NCBI RefSeq assembly: GCF_021130785.1
Contig: NC_060213.1
Span: 100,697,501 to 100,761,500 of the forward strand
Source of the DNA: Homalodisca vitripennis
Lineage: Eukaryota > Arthropoda > Insecta > Hemiptera > Cicadellidae
Direction of reading: 5' to 3'
Length of the DNA: 64,000 nucleotides
The position numbers and the translations under genes were made by a program. Under the pieces are notes generated by a model. It did no database searches. It was not told the origin of the DNA and was given only the letters and a program-made list of their open reading frames with translations. This document shows positions 50,422 through 62,286 of this stretch, piece after piece (positions within the stretch are counted from its first letter, which is position 1; every line of letters starts with the position of its first letter).

Positions 50422-50669
50422 TACATCATCCGCATTAGTTCACTGTTGCACATTTCCCTTTAAACAAAAATAAAAAAGTCTAAGAATGCGAAACATTTTT
50501 TAGTTTTAGTTTAGATACATATATTTTTCGGGTTAGACCGTTATTAAGCATTATACTGAAATGCTTATACTTTCTCATAGAGTGATATTGTACGTTACCT
50601 CTCTCCAGATAAAATATTGTTGTAAAGTAGAGAAACTCATCCCATCATATATTTGAGTATATCAGTTCT
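50422..50669. other. AT-rich noncoding DNA
   Basis: I see nothing specific. Confidence 0.5.
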
Positions 50670-50689
50670 CCCCCCCCCCCCCCCCCCCC
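50670..50689. repeat. C20 homopolymer
   Basis: Twenty consecutive C followed by ACAG. The minus strand is G20, able to form a G-quadruplex. Such a tract is striking in AT-rich DNA, and its length is likely polymorphic. Confidence 0.95.
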
Positions 50690-52122
50690 ACAGTTTTAAA
50701 ATATAGAGCACCAATGAGTTAACAAAGTAAATAACACGGGTGCGATATACATATATTCCACATCCAGTATGTATTGGTCGCTCGCCTGCATTTGTCGTAC
50801 TATCGCCATGTTTTCAGTTTAAAATTTCTGCATAGTTCACCTTATTTTAGTTCACAATTACATTCATTCAAGTATAAATAAAACATACTACGTTCAAAAT
50901 GTGTTAGGCTGTACATTTTTTTCCTGACCGTCCTCTTTTAAAAGTTACATTCATGCAAATTAAGTAGATAAATTTGAGAATAGAGGTTAAAATACCTTCT
51001 CTAAGATACTACTGTATGTATACGAATAGCATAAGACATTTTAAAAATGTTACATAATAAATAAGTTATTGTGTATCTATAATAGAAGCGTTTGTTATCC
51101 GTAATACGGAAATTTGTATTGGATGGTTTTTTTCTCTATCTCCATTACAAATATTACACTTTTTGTGGAACAAAAATTGACATAATACTATTTGTTTTCT
51201 TGATTTTTAAATAAAAATTATGTAATGTAACATCTACACAAAATTTATAAAATAGAATAAATGAATATTTTTGTTATTGAATCCCATTTAAGAAATATTT
51301 AACTTTAAATAACTCATTTTTATTACGTAATAAATACATAATAATACACGTATAAGCAAATAGGATGACAGGTACATAAATTCTTTAGCTTCTGTTCTTT
51401 AAATGTGGAATTAAAATACCGATTCTCGATACGAAATACCCGTAAAGGTTGTACCGAATAGACGAAACAATTGGGGAATTGCGGTTGTAGTAACAAATAC
51501 TCGATGTTTAAAACGTACATATAAGTCTAATTGTGGCAAACACAATCTACAAGCAACACTTTTAGATGTTAAAATAAAAATACGACTTGCCATGTCGCTG
51601 CCAACATAGAGTTATAAGAATTTTAAATTAAATGTAAGGGGGCCTGATGGTTCCAATTTCCTTTGAAATTTTGACCATGAACTTCTTCACTTAATAAAAT
51701 TAAAAAATTACTTCCCTTCCCGACTCGCATACCCCGGTGTCAGCTTCTTGGCTCGACATTGCAGCTGTAGTCGCAACAAGGGAAATTATATCAAAGTAGT
51801 CCTCAAAGAAGAATCATTCTAGGACTCAAGAACTCGCCTAAAACCAAATTGCGACGGGATTAACCATTTATCGAGACAACTTATAATCAAGACAACGTGG
51901 TCTCGTCAGAAAGAGCCCACCACTACATCTGTATTAATTTTGCAAATAAAATATCATTGGTAAGTTACTTTACTATTTAGTTCATAATAAATTCAAAATT
52001 GATGTTTCGCATGAAAGGGCTAATATGTAATATGAAGAGTGTAAATTTTACTTACGTACAAGGCGCAAGCGATGAGGGTGAGCTGTCGAACGCCTACAAC
52101 GTTCAAGAGAGAAAGAGTTACT
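50690..52122. other. AT-rich noncoding DNA
   Basis: Only a small complex patch at 51715-51860 stands out. No gene or element is supported. Confidence 0.5.
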
Positions 52123-52123
52123 C

Positions 52124-52173
<50 letters not shown>
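52123..52173. repeat. (TA)n microsatellite abutting the tRNA-like array
   Basis: A TA tract with one TG interruption. It runs directly into the first 252-bp unit of the array. Confidence 0.95.
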
Positions 52174-52179
<6 letters not shown>

Positions 52180-52202
52180 AAACATTGAATCGCAAAAAGT
52201 AC

Positions 52203-52273
52203 TTGCTCCGCCGGGAGTCGAACCCGGATCTCTCACTTGCCGGGTGAATGTGCTACCATTACACCACAGAGCG
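52203..52273 (-). tRNA. tRNA-like gene 1, anticodon GGC by position
   Basis: The minus strand folds as a cloverleaf of 71 nt. The acceptor is CGCTCTG/CGGAGCA, with a C1-A72 mismatch and one G-U pair. A D arm is present. The anticodon stem is TTCAC/GTGAG, and the T arm CCGGG/CCCGG has a TTCGACT loop. The A box TGGTGTAATGG and B box GGTTCGACTCC are intact, and a TTTTT Pol III terminator lies 5 nt past the discriminator base. The loop CCGGCAA puts GGC in the anticodon place, which would be alanine. However, position 33 is C instead of the universal U, GGC alanine tRNAs are normally absent from eukaryotes, and the G3-U70 pair used by alanyl-tRNA synthetase is lacking. It is probably transcribable but not a normal translating tRNA. 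Confidence 0.75.
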
Positions 52274-52454
52274 CTTACTTTTTCCGATTCAATTATTTTG
52301 TATTTGGCCGTATCTGTCACATATGCGTTTAAATAAGCAAACTAACATATGATCGGAAGACCAAACACCTGTCAAACGACTTTTATTTACGTTAAATTGT
52401 ATAAATGGCAATAGCCTTATTTAATTTCAATAAACATTGAATCGCAAAAAGTAC

Positions 52455-52525
52455 TTGCTCCGCCGGGAGTCGAACCCGGATCTCTCACTTGCCGGGTGAA
52501 TGTGCTACCATTACACCACAGAGCG
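52455..52525 (-). tRNA. tRNA-like gene 2, identical copy
   Basis: This sits 252 bp from the first copy. I see no sequence difference from it, including both promoter boxes and the terminator. Confidence 0.75.
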
Positions 52526-52706
52526 CTTACTTTTTCCGATTCAATTATTTTGTATTTGGCCGTATCTGTCACATATGCGTTTAAATAAGCAAACTAACAT
52601 ATGATCGGAAGACCAAACACCTGTCAAACGACTTTTATTTACGTTAAATTGTATAAATGGCAATAGCCTTATTTAATTTCAATAAACATTGAATCGCAAA
52701 AAGTAC

Positions 52707-52777
52707 TTGCTCCGCCGGGAGTCGAACCCGGATCTCTCACTTGCCGGGTGAATGTGCTACCATTACACCACAGAGCG
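52707..52777 (-). tRNA. tRNA-like gene 3, identical copy
   Basis: This is the third intact copy, with the same boxes, terminator and inverted flanks. Confidence 0.75.
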
Positions 52778-52958
52778 CTTACTTTTTCCGATTCAATTAT
52801 TTTGTATTTGGCCGTATCTGTCACATATGCGTTTAAATAAGCAAACTAACATATGATCGGAAGACCAAACACCTGTCAAACGACTTTTATTTACGTTAAA
52901 TTGTATAAATGGCAATAGCCTTATTTAATTTCAATAAACATTGAATCGCAAAAAGTAC

Positions 52959-53019
52959 TTGCTCCGCCGGGAGTCGAACCCGGATCTCTCACTTGCCGGG
53001 TGAATGTGCTACCATTACA
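52959..53019 (-). pseudogene. tRNA-like gene 4, truncated
   Basis: The 3' acceptor strand, T arm, anticodon arm and most of the D arm are present, but the gene stops at CCATTACA. It is joined to an inverted piece of the spacer, so the 5' acceptor strand and the start of the D arm (CCACAGAGCG on the plus strand) are lost. Confidence 0.85.
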
Positions 53020-53020
53020 T

Positions 53021-53205
<185 letters not shown>

Positions 53206-53299
53206 GTGTTCGTTTGAAAACTTCAAACTCGTGTAAAAAAGACTTATAGCCCAAGTATCAAAATTCTCTAAACGAGAGTGTATAGTACTAATTAGGGGA

Positions 53300-53530
53300 A
53301 CAAAAAATATTTTCAAAATGGAGGTGCTTCCTAAAAGTCCCAAAGTAAAAATTTGGAAATGGCTACTTGGCAACTATATGGGTATTTAGTTGCATAATAT
53401 ATAATATATATATATATAAATAAATATATATATATACAGTATATATAATGCAACTAAACACCTATAAAACCCAGTTAGTCCTTCAAATTGCCATTTTCCG
53501 AAAACCATAAAATATATAGACAGTTGATTC
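53300..53530. repeat. Diverged inverted repeat around a TA-rich core
   Basis: GGTATTTAGTTGCAT (53381-53395) faces ATGCAACTAAACACC (53448-53462) across a TATATA core. Similarity continues outward more weakly (TTTGGAAATGGC against GCCATTTTCCGAAAA). It resembles an old fold-back or MITE whose centre expanded as a microsatellite. Confidence 0.55.
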
Positions 53531-53689
53531 AAAATCGAATTTGTTAATTCGGTTACTCTTAAAAGTAGAACATTATTCAAAATGTGGCTATGTTTGATGT
53601 CAGTTAAGTTAACTCTTAAGAAGCAATCATAATCTGTCTTGACTTGTACGCTAAGTTCAATAGCATGTAGGTAAAATATGCTAAATTAT

Positions 53690-53910
53690 ATTCCGAGCGC
53701 AGAAGGTCGCCAGCGATGCGGATGGCTGTCACCAGTTGGAGTGAGGAAGTCACTGACTCATTTCCCTGAACCGGCGGCAAAAATATGATGATTAATTGTT
53801 ATTGGGGTGTTATAATAAGCTGAGTCCTGGCACTGTGGATCCATCAGTCACAGAGACAAGTGGCTTCTTTGGGTTTCCGCCACCTCAGTGTGAACTACTT
53901 TAAAACACGA
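53690..53910. promoter_or_regulatory. Candidate conserved regulatory block
   Basis: A complex stretch in AT-rich DNA with an AP-1 type TGACTCA (about 53754), ATGATTAATTGTTATTGGGG (homeodomain-type) and GGATCCATCAGTCACAGAG. It has no coding frame. Inference from motifs only. Confidence 0.25.
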
Positions 53911-55284
53911 GAAATTACTAACCGGAGTTTAAAATTTACTCAGCTTGGGTTGCGAAATACCGCTTTGCTAGTGAAGGTGTTTGTAAAAATATAGTCGGGT
54001 TTTTGATGCTATAAACATAAATTCGTTGTCAAAAATGTTGCGTCATTTAATTCCTTCTGTAAAAATAGTTTTTAAAGGCATGGCCTGTGTTTGTTGTACA
54101 AAACTACATTTCAAATGCTAAAAAACTTGTAATTGTATTGAGTTAAATCAGACAAGATATTTTATTAATCTAATATAAAATTACTTAACATTAAAATTCT
54201 AGCCAGTCTCGTTTTTAAAATAAATATAATTTCTATTCCCATTGGGTGGGGATTGAAAACTCCTTCAGCCGATAAAAGCTTTTTACTGATTTCTTTAATT
54301 TATATTTAAAATCATGTTCATCGGCATTCAAACGTCCCAAGAAGGTTATTACATAATTTCGGGCATAAATAATCGACTGACTTTTGAAATTTACTTCATT
54401 GGTTTTTCGGAACTGCAAGATTTCAATAATGGCTGGTAGGATAGCTGGATAGTTCTTCAAAGTGCTTAATGTTTCTTATCCACTCACCCATATAAAATAA
54501 ATAAATGGAGAGGGTAAAGTTAATAATTTCTCACAAATAAGAACCTTCCTCCTCCACAAACCATAAATCAGGCGAACATCTATAACAATAAAAAATCAAT
54601 TTATAGAAGTCAGTAATGCAGATTTCAATTTTTTTTTATTTATATTTTAACCAAAATATTTACAACAATGGTCTTGAATAATATTATCTTACTTTTTTAG
54701 TATGTATTGACAAAGTACGAGAAAATATCATAATAAGTCTTTAACCTCATAGAAATTATGGAATCAGATCCTATCTCCAAAGTTTTAGATTGCAAGGACA
54801 TCTCAAATTCTTTTGGAATGCGATGCAGCATATTTCATATGAAACTCCTAAAATCTGTTAATGTCAAAAGAAGAATTGATTTTCAGAACGGGATAGAAGG
54901 AAAGGAAGCACACACCAACCGGAGTATAAATAGTAGCAAACCTGCGGACGAAGAGTAACTATTATTTGACGTGCGTCAAACAGTTGTTAATCTTCAAGCA
55001 AAAGAAATAACATTAATATTTATGAGCAGTGTAAGGTATGACTCAAGTAACCCCAGGCATACAACATTAAAATTACGACTTATTTATGAACCTGGCAAAA
55101 AGTTTCTAGTGTTAGGTATCCAATCTTCCTACATCCATAATTACTTAAGATTATTTTTTACATTTTTTTTAAAAGAGATCTGTCGTTTTTGTTTTTTACA
55201 ACACGTATCATCCCACAAATGAATTATCCGATTATAATGCGACATGAAGAGTAGTATTATATTACGTGTTTATTCAAACAAGAG
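53911..55284. other. AT-rich noncoding DNA
   Basis: Two open frames of 66-75 codons (54233-54460 minus, 54758-54958 plus) have ordinary-looking composition but no motif, splice site or neighbour to support them. Confidence 0.4.
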
Positions 55285-55805
55285 ATTATATATTAATTTA
55301 AACATACTCTCCAATAATATAAAGTTTTTATTTTTGTGAGGCCTTTCTTACTCAATGAGTACATCTTCGGACTCACACAACTGAATAAAAGCAATAATAA
55401 CAAGAGTAACATAAACAATTAAAAATTATTAAAAGAAGTACAAAATAAAAAATTACTTGATGCATATGAAACAATTTTTATAAAAAAGAACCAAAATAAT
55501 CTGGTAAACCACGAACCTGGGCCTTTTCAAAATTCACCGTTACTTTATTTGATTTAACTAAATATAAACTTTATTTATATATATACATATAACATACTGT
55601 GCTGTCATACAATATTACCTCTTTGTATTTTTGATGACATATGTTTTTATTTAGTACCAAACCGTTTATGTTAATATTGTTATTATTGCTTTTATTCAGT
55701 TATGTGAGTCCGAAGATGTACTCATTGAGTACGAAAGGCCTCACAAAAATAAAAACTTTATACTATTGGAGAGTTTGTTTAAATTAATATATAATTTCCA
55801 ATAAG
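55285..55805 (+). mobile_element. Penelope-like element fragment, second fold-back
   Basis: Two 119-bp arms (55285-55403 and 55677-55795) are inverted copies with four mismatches, separated by a 273-bp AT-rich spacer without coding sequence. Each arm holds the PLE-terminal motif: GTGAGTCCGAAGA, stem GTACTC/GAGTAC, GAAAGGCCTCACAAAAATAAAAA. The left arm has one base change that breaks the stem. ACAAGAG flanks both sides (55278-55284 and 55806-55812) and may be a target-site duplication. The architecture matches 32885-33368, but the sequence belongs to the subfamily of the solo end at 34130. Confidence 0.7.
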
Positions 55806-55812
55806 ACAAGAG

Positions 55813-57859
55813 CTTCAAGAATGTAAGAGATTATATCCTCCATGAAATTATGAATTTGCTATACATTTAATTTCATATACCTTCAAGTAGGAAGTATATT
55901 CCAAATATAATATAATTCGGATTATCTGTTTCTACAGTCCAGCATTCTAAGATAAATTACATTTTTTTTTTGTTCCCAAAACGAATTCCATCAAAATTCG
56001 GTGCTGACTTTCAAATTACTGTAGTATTCCTTTAAAATAAACTACGTTTTCCAAAATAAACGTTAGCTGGTTCTTCATTATGTCACAGAACGTGTTAGTA
56101 TAACGTGGGTTCATGAAGTTAATGAATTTTTGACCCATTCCGTTTTGTTTGTCTAAGTCCATGGTCCGAAGGCGTCCAAGTAGATAATTACCTGAAGCAC
56201 AAAACCCGAAAGTGCAAAACGTTCCCTACCATGTCGGAGATGAGTCATGATTACTTGACTAAAGCGGTGACTAAGAGGTGAGAGTCATCACTGAGCTGGT
56301 ATCTTGTACCTATGAAGATATGCTGAATTTATTTGTAAAATCAAAATATCTGCACTCTACCATGTTTAGCTATGAACAATTTCAAATTACCTCTAACAGG
56401 GACCTCATTTGGAACTTAAGCACTAGCAACAAAATGTTCTCTAACATTCGCAAGATACTGATTGTGAATGGAAGAACACTCTATCTAGGCTACCTGCTAA
56501 ATTTTGTCTTTGTTGTTCAATGTCGACTCTCAAAAACCTCATTAAGGAATGTCATTTTAATCTCTGCACTGACCATGGCAAGCTGCTCCAATATGGACAC
56601 CACTAATAAATGCTTCTAATACGGACCTAACCCCAGAATCTTAGCACTAATAGCTAAACGTTCCAAGCTTCCGTGAAATCAATGATGATTAGTGGAAGGG
56701 TTTCCAAGTTTTTCATCTCGGGTTCCCTATTCTGTCTTGTGCTCCATGTTATGACCAAAGACCTGCGAAAGGATCATCTGGAAACGTGTCTCAAAGTTCC
56801 CACATCTTTGCGGTAACATCGTCGAAAAAATCTCTCTCTATACATCCTGCCTTGTTGCTCTCGGCACGATTCCGCACTTCCTCCAACAGAGATTTTGTCC
56901 TGAAGACAAACACGATATAAAAATATTATCATATCATCTTTCACACAAGGTCTTAGTAATCTGAAAAACCCGCATTCCTGCAATTTATTTTATCTGAATG
57001 TTCACGAGGTGCAGACTTGAAAATTGAATTACTTATGACATACTTGATTAATGACCATAAAACTGGAGCTCAACCACTGCACGGTGGACTCTCATATTAC
57101 AGATTAATACAAATTTATCCAGTAGCTTAACAAAAGTCTCTTAACAAGCATAAATTAAAGACATACTCGTGGTTATTGAACAACCGAAGTTTCTAACGTG
57201 ATCAAATTGAGCGAATGGGAACAAATGTTGAATTGAGCCAGACGTAGGTGAGGGTCTAGAGAAGTTTTCTTGATTTGGATCAAAACAAATGTTCTATGTT
57301 TAGATACATCCGAGCCTTCCGGTAGCGCCTAGACAAAACAGATCTCTCACGCGTGTGGGGACGCAACCTCGTAAAAGTCTGTCACACAAAATTCGACCTA
57401 CACAACCGCCCACACTGGAAATTAATGTGTAGAGAACTTAAGGAAGATTTACAATAGGGACGAGTGGACGAGTTAGCGATACTCTATCATGTTATATATT
57501 GGTATTGACACGTGAGAAATTCTGATCCAGGCAAAGAAATGAACATTAACAATTGTCATGATAAAATAAATAAGCGTTATTATACCATCATGAACTACTG
57601 ATTTTATAGTATCAAATTCGACCATATTTGCGAAAAATAACTGGAATCTTTTTTTTATTACGTAAAGAGGTTTTAGATTACGTTCCTGATGATTCCTCAT
57701 ATTTCTCGTTGTATCTTGAAAAAAAAGTGTAAGCCAATTGATTGTCTCTTAACATTGATTTTACAATAAAATCAGCAACCGATCTTGTCTTTCAAGAGTC
57801 TTCCAAACTTGCGTTTCAGTGCATAACAGTAACACACGACTTAATATAGGGTTACTATA
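55813..57859. other. Mostly AT-rich noncoding DNA
   Basis: The longest open frame, 113 codons at 56278-56619 on the plus strand, begins MRVITELVSCTYEDMLNLF. It has no recognisable domain, and I do not treat it as a gene. A GC-richer patch at 57300-57430 is unexplained. Confidence 0.4.
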
Positions 57860-57990
57860 GTGGTTCTATACAAACAATTATTTTATACAAAACAGCAATT
57901 ATGTACAAACGGCAATCCTACACAAACACACAGTTTATACAAACAGTAGTTCTATTCAAAGAACAGTTTTCTAAAAACTGTAGTTTATCA
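57860..57990. repeat. Short degenerate repeat of TATACAAACAG type
   Basis: About seven imperfect copies of a 16-22 bp phrase (TATACAAACAGnAATTC) lie head to tail. Confidence 0.6.
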
Positions 57991-58197
57991 GCCCTACTCA
58001 GTCATGATGAACTTCCATCTTAGGAAGTCTGGATAATTGTATTGAAAATTTTACATATTTAGTTTTAGTGTTTAACATCCTGTATATTGTAATCGAAAAT
58101 AAAGTAAACTACAAATGTTTGATGTTATACACGCTATGGACACAACTCTCATATTTAGCGATACTCGCCGAAGCACGTGATAGAGATCACTTTAACC

Positions 58198-59030
58198 TCG
58201 TGCATTATTGCGGTTGTAACATGATACGGCAGATGAGTACATTCACTTGCATTATTGTGATAATAACGTGATACGATAGATGCGTGTAATCACGTGCATT
58301 ATCGTTATCATAACGTGATACGGTAGATTAGTATAACCACTTGCATTATTGTGATTGTAATGTTATACGATAGATGAGTATAACCACTTGCATTGTTGTG
58401 ACTATAACGTGATACAATAAATGCGTGTAATCACGTGCACTATTGTGATTATAATGTGATACAGTAGATGCATGTAATCACGTGCATTATAACGTAATAC
58501 GGTATATGCGTGTAATCACGTGCATTATTGTGATTGTAACGTGTACATATAATCACTTGCGTTATTGAGATTATAACGTGATACGGCATATGCGTATAAT
58601 CACTCTTATATATTGTGATTATAACGTGGTACAATAAATGCATGTAATCACGTGCACTAATTGTGATTATGATGTGATATATGCATGTAATCACGTCCAT
58701 TATAACGTAATACGGTATATGCGTGTAATCACGTGCGTTATTGTGATTGTAACGTGTAGTACATATAATCACTTGTGTTATTGTGATTATAACGTGATAC
58801 AATAAATGCGTGTAATCACGTGCACTATTGTGATTATAATGTGATACAATAGATGCATGTAATCACGTGCATTATAACGTAATACGGTATATGCGTGTAA
58901 TTACTTGCGTTATTGAGATTATAACGTGATACGGTAGATGCGTATAATCACTTGTATATTGTGATTATAACTTGATACAGTAGATGCGTATAATCACGTG
59001 CATTATTGTGATCGTTACGTGATACAATGG
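58198..59030. repeat. 47-bp minisatellite rich in CACGTG
   Basis: About 17 copies of a unit close to ATTATTGTGATTATAACGTG followed by ATACGGTAGATGCGTGTAATCACGTGC. Some units are shortened. At least nine carry the palindromic E-box CACGTG in the context AATCACGTGCA, and others differ by one base. Open frames through it (up to 117 codons, HVIITIT-type) are by-products of the repeat. Confidence 0.92.
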
Positions 59031-59653
59031 TTACGCAAAATACTACAACGATAGTAACTTTCCTATTTACTGCTTCCGTTTTAATGTAATGAATTAATCT
59101 TATTATTATTCGTACGTTTTTCTTACTACAAAGCTTCAATCGGAAGTAAAGATTTCCGTAAGCTTAAAATTTGAGTCTTACTGTATAATATCATTTACCA
59201 TTTCAGTAACTCTAATGGCTTTCCAAATCTTCTATTATATAATTTTATTAAGATCATTATTACTTTTTTAAATATTGTGCTTTAATTTTGAAATACGCGT
59301 CATCTCCCAATAGTAATCATTATTTTAAACGCGTGTGTCTCATTAAAGATACCCTTTCTTTGTGGCTGTTCACGTAACAGAAAACCATTTTATTTTAATA
59401 ATTTTATAACTTCAGTTTTGTTAAAAGAGTAAACGATGTTAAATAAATTCAATGATAATGAGCTGGTAACTTTTAAGTAATCAGATGTTTGATTATTGGT
59501 CGCAGTAGAATAATATGAGTGCTAAAATTTTTATCTGAAAATGTTTCACTATTATCACACCATTTTTATAACCACTCCCGTCGTAGTATTAAACTTTGGA
59601 AATGTCTTATAGCTCCTATTAATTCTTCATTATCACTATAATTTTATACTAAA

Positions 59654-59654
<1 letters not shown>
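59031..59654. other. AT-rich noncoding DNA
   Basis: I see nothing specific. Confidence 0.5.

Positions 59655-59709
<55 letters not shown>
59655..59709. repeat. (TA)n microsatellite
   Basis: A pure TA tract directly abutting the open frame at 59710. Confidence 0.95.
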
Positions 59710-59713
<4 letters not shown>

Positions 59714-59928
59714 ATGATCGACATCAAAATTTACTTAGACCCGTATCTGCACATGCTGTCCAACACAATAAAACCTTTGAAAATTGTTTCTCTCTAATTG
59801 GCAACAAGAAGTTTCAAAATTATGACAATAAAGACTACACCAAATTATTACTAAGAAGATATGAACAAGCTAACATAATGGCTCTTCAATCAAAATCACC
59901 AATTGGATTAAATTTGAGACACAGTTAA
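59710..59928 (+). pseudogene. C-terminal protein fragment, probably of a mobile element
   Basis: The frame is open for 72 codons from the edge of the TA tract to a stop at 59928. It reads ADDRHQNLLRPVSAHAVQHN, KTFENCFSLIGNKKFQNYDN, KDYTKLLLRRYEQANIMALQ, SKSPIGLNLRHS. It lacks a start codon and is cut off at its left by the microsatellite. Composition is clearly protein-like (regular K, N, Q, R and L, no low complexity) in a region where other frames are closed. I do not recognise the family. A transposon protein C-terminus or a terminal exon are the options; the DNA downstream is AT-rich like a 3' UTR. Confidence 0.45.
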
Positions 59929-60162
59929 TTTTAATTTATTATTCAAACATTTTATCTATCTCTGTGTTTAGGAAAGGTTACATGTTTAATTAATTTACTT
60001 GTTTTGATACCATATGTTTTTGTTGTTTGAAATGTTTTTATAACCTTCATTCTTTTGTTTGTTTATATTTTATTATATACATGCTTTTGATAATGTTACT
60101 GAAAAGTAACAAAATATTAAGCATTTCGATTTGAAGAAACGTGTTTTGTTTTCTTTTATACC
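59929..60162. other. AT-rich DNA, possible 3' UTR of the fragment
   Basis: I see no independent feature here. Confidence 0.4.
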
Positions 60163-60206
60163 TATATATATATATTTTTATGATATATATATATATATAT
60201 ATCATA
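60163..60206. repeat. Imperfect (TA)n tract
   Basis: Two TA runs joined by TTTTTATGA. The right run continues into ATCATAATAT. Confidence 0.85.
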
Positions 60207-62273
60207 ATATTACTAAAATATGTAAAACTAATTTTAGTCAAACTTTAATTTTCTATCTTTATCCAATATAAACGTATAAATTTTCTGTAAAAACATAAAC
60301 AGACAGACATACAGTAAACTCAACAAGATATTTTTGTACGTTACATGACAATTTGTATACATTTCAGTCTGACAAACCAAATGATGAAATTCGATTGTGT
60401 AATTCATGGACATCGCTGTTCTTATGGATTTATGTTTTGATGGATTTATGGATTTGGTAATACTTTAAAAAAAATATGATTGAAAAAACCAATGTGCTTT
60501 ACATTTTTGAGGAGCATCTGTGAGTTTGGATTATTTAAGCTCTAATTTTGAGCTGTTAAGAATATGTGTGTGCTTCAAGGATTAGAAGCAAGACAACTCT
60601 TCCATCACTGCACAGAACCGAACCTATTTTTACAGTGCAAATGGCATTAGTCAAATCGCTTTAGCCAATGTGTGCTATGTTAGCACTATTAATGAACATG
60701 GTGTTAAGTTGGTGATTAAGCGTTCCTTGTCCTACTTGTACTTTAAATAATGTTAGAACGATCGTAATGTTTTGAAAAGAAAAACACATATATTTTATTT
60801 ATATTATTTTATTATATTATTATATTTTAAAAATTTATCATAATTGGAAAATGTTATAGAGTTCTAAATTGGAAATAGTTTTTACTTTTATATTAATTAT
60901 AAAAATCAATATTTTAAATTTCCTAAAATACCAAATTTTTTGATATGGTAAGCAACTTCAAAAGTACAAAAATTGAAATTTCTGATAATGTCTCTTTTGG
61001 CTTTACCAGTTTTTTAAGGTCTAATTTACGTATTAAATTACTTTAAAAAGTGCTTAGCTGTTGTCATTACTTATTGTTGAGATTCTTTACGAAGTTTACA
61101 TAGAAAAAATAGGCTACCTTTATAAATAGGCATCCATTTGATTCCTGCAAATTGTAAATGTATTATCTTAAATTTTGGAATTTTCGTTCGTTTTTAAATT
61201 ATTTTTAAATGTGCATTAAAAATTATGTTTTTTCAGGTACAACCATTTAGTAGCAGGAAGTTTAAAGAATATAAAAAGATTCAATTGAACATTGCGCCGT
61301 TTACTATTCAACGAACACTCTTAACATAAATAAGTCGCCTTTCCCATTTAAACATTTATAAATATCTTAAAAACAATTGAATATTTCTTTTTGTCAGATG
61401 TTAGTTTTACGGTTAAGAATATTGTAATAAAGACCTATTTTAAGTTTTCTCAATGTCAAAATCCATAAAGAATATCAACACTCATATCTTCGCTATTAAG
61501 GGAAACATCCAAAAAGTGTCAAGAGTAAAAATGTCTTAAAATAACATTTAATCTCGTAAGTATTAATAATAATATACAAGGTGTTCAATAAAAAAGTTGA
61601 CCATCATATCAGACAATGGCGACAATTTAAAAGTTTGATGTAGACATTTTTACATAACTTTTGGAAAAAGACTCCCTATTTACATTTTTCTATCAGACTA
61701 TATATTCCAAGATCACAAAGGTGGCCCATTAAAACAAAAAAAGAAACCACCCTATATACGTACGTATGTCGTAGATTGCATATGTACAAGATATCAAAAA
61801 CATTTTTGAGAACCTCAAAATAGCGTTTATATTTTAGTCATTACTTCACCAAAAACTGCCAATTTTGAATTTTTTTACTTGAATAAATTTATAATTTTTT
61901 GGAACCGTTTTTAATCAGTTGATTGCAGTTGCTACTCTTTATTAAAACAAAAGTAATTTCAGTTTCATTAAAAAAATAATAATATTCATTAAGTAAGTAA
62001 AAAAATAAATTAAAAAATTAAAAAATTAATCATATTCAGCAGTTAAGTCTTAAAAACGTATACATTGTGAAGATTTGCAACGTAACATAATACTGACTAT
62101 TTTTACACATGGGAAATGAAATCACTATTTTCATTTATTAAGAATGTAACACTTGGAATGCTAATAATTCTTTGTATTATGAAAATTAGTTAACATTGTA
62201 GATTCTAATGATATTGATATGATATGAGAAGTCAGATAAAAATTAAGACAGTGATAATGCGACTCTAGTAGGT
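60207..62273. other. AT-rich noncoding DNA
   Basis: No gene, RNA or outlined repeat is seen. Confidence 0.5.
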
Positions 62274-62286
62274 TGACCTTGGGTCA
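62274..62286 (-). promoter_or_regulatory. Nuclear-receptor-type double half site
   Basis: TGACCTTGGGTCA holds, on the minus strand, CCAAGGTCA, which equals the FTZ-F1/SF-1 consensus, and on the plus strand GGGTCA, in an everted arrangement. A complex, GC-richer block follows to about 62480. Binding is inferred from the motif alone. Confidence 0.3.

Larger units (their letters stand above)
52174..53020. repeat. 252-bp tandem array carrying tRNA-like genes
   Basis: Units start TTCAATAAACATTGAATCGC at 52174, 52426, 52678 and 52930. The period is exactly 252 bp and the copies look identical. Each has a minus-strand tRNA-like gene flanked by near-perfect inverted repeats (TTGAATCGCAAAAAGTA at the left, TACTTTTTCCGATTCAA at the right). 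A ~150-bp spacer follows with the words TTGGCCGTATCTGTCACATA and GATCGGAAGACC. The fourth unit breaks inside the tRNA-like gene. Confidence 0.97.

Noticed and set aside
56278..56619. 113-codon plus-strand open frame
   Set aside because: The composition is near that expected from its DNA, with no motif, promoter or splice support. It is left as unproven.
58449..58802. 117-codon minus-strand open frame with HVIITIT repeats
   Set aside because: It is created by the 47-bp minisatellite, whose length is not a multiple of three, so the frame is accidental.
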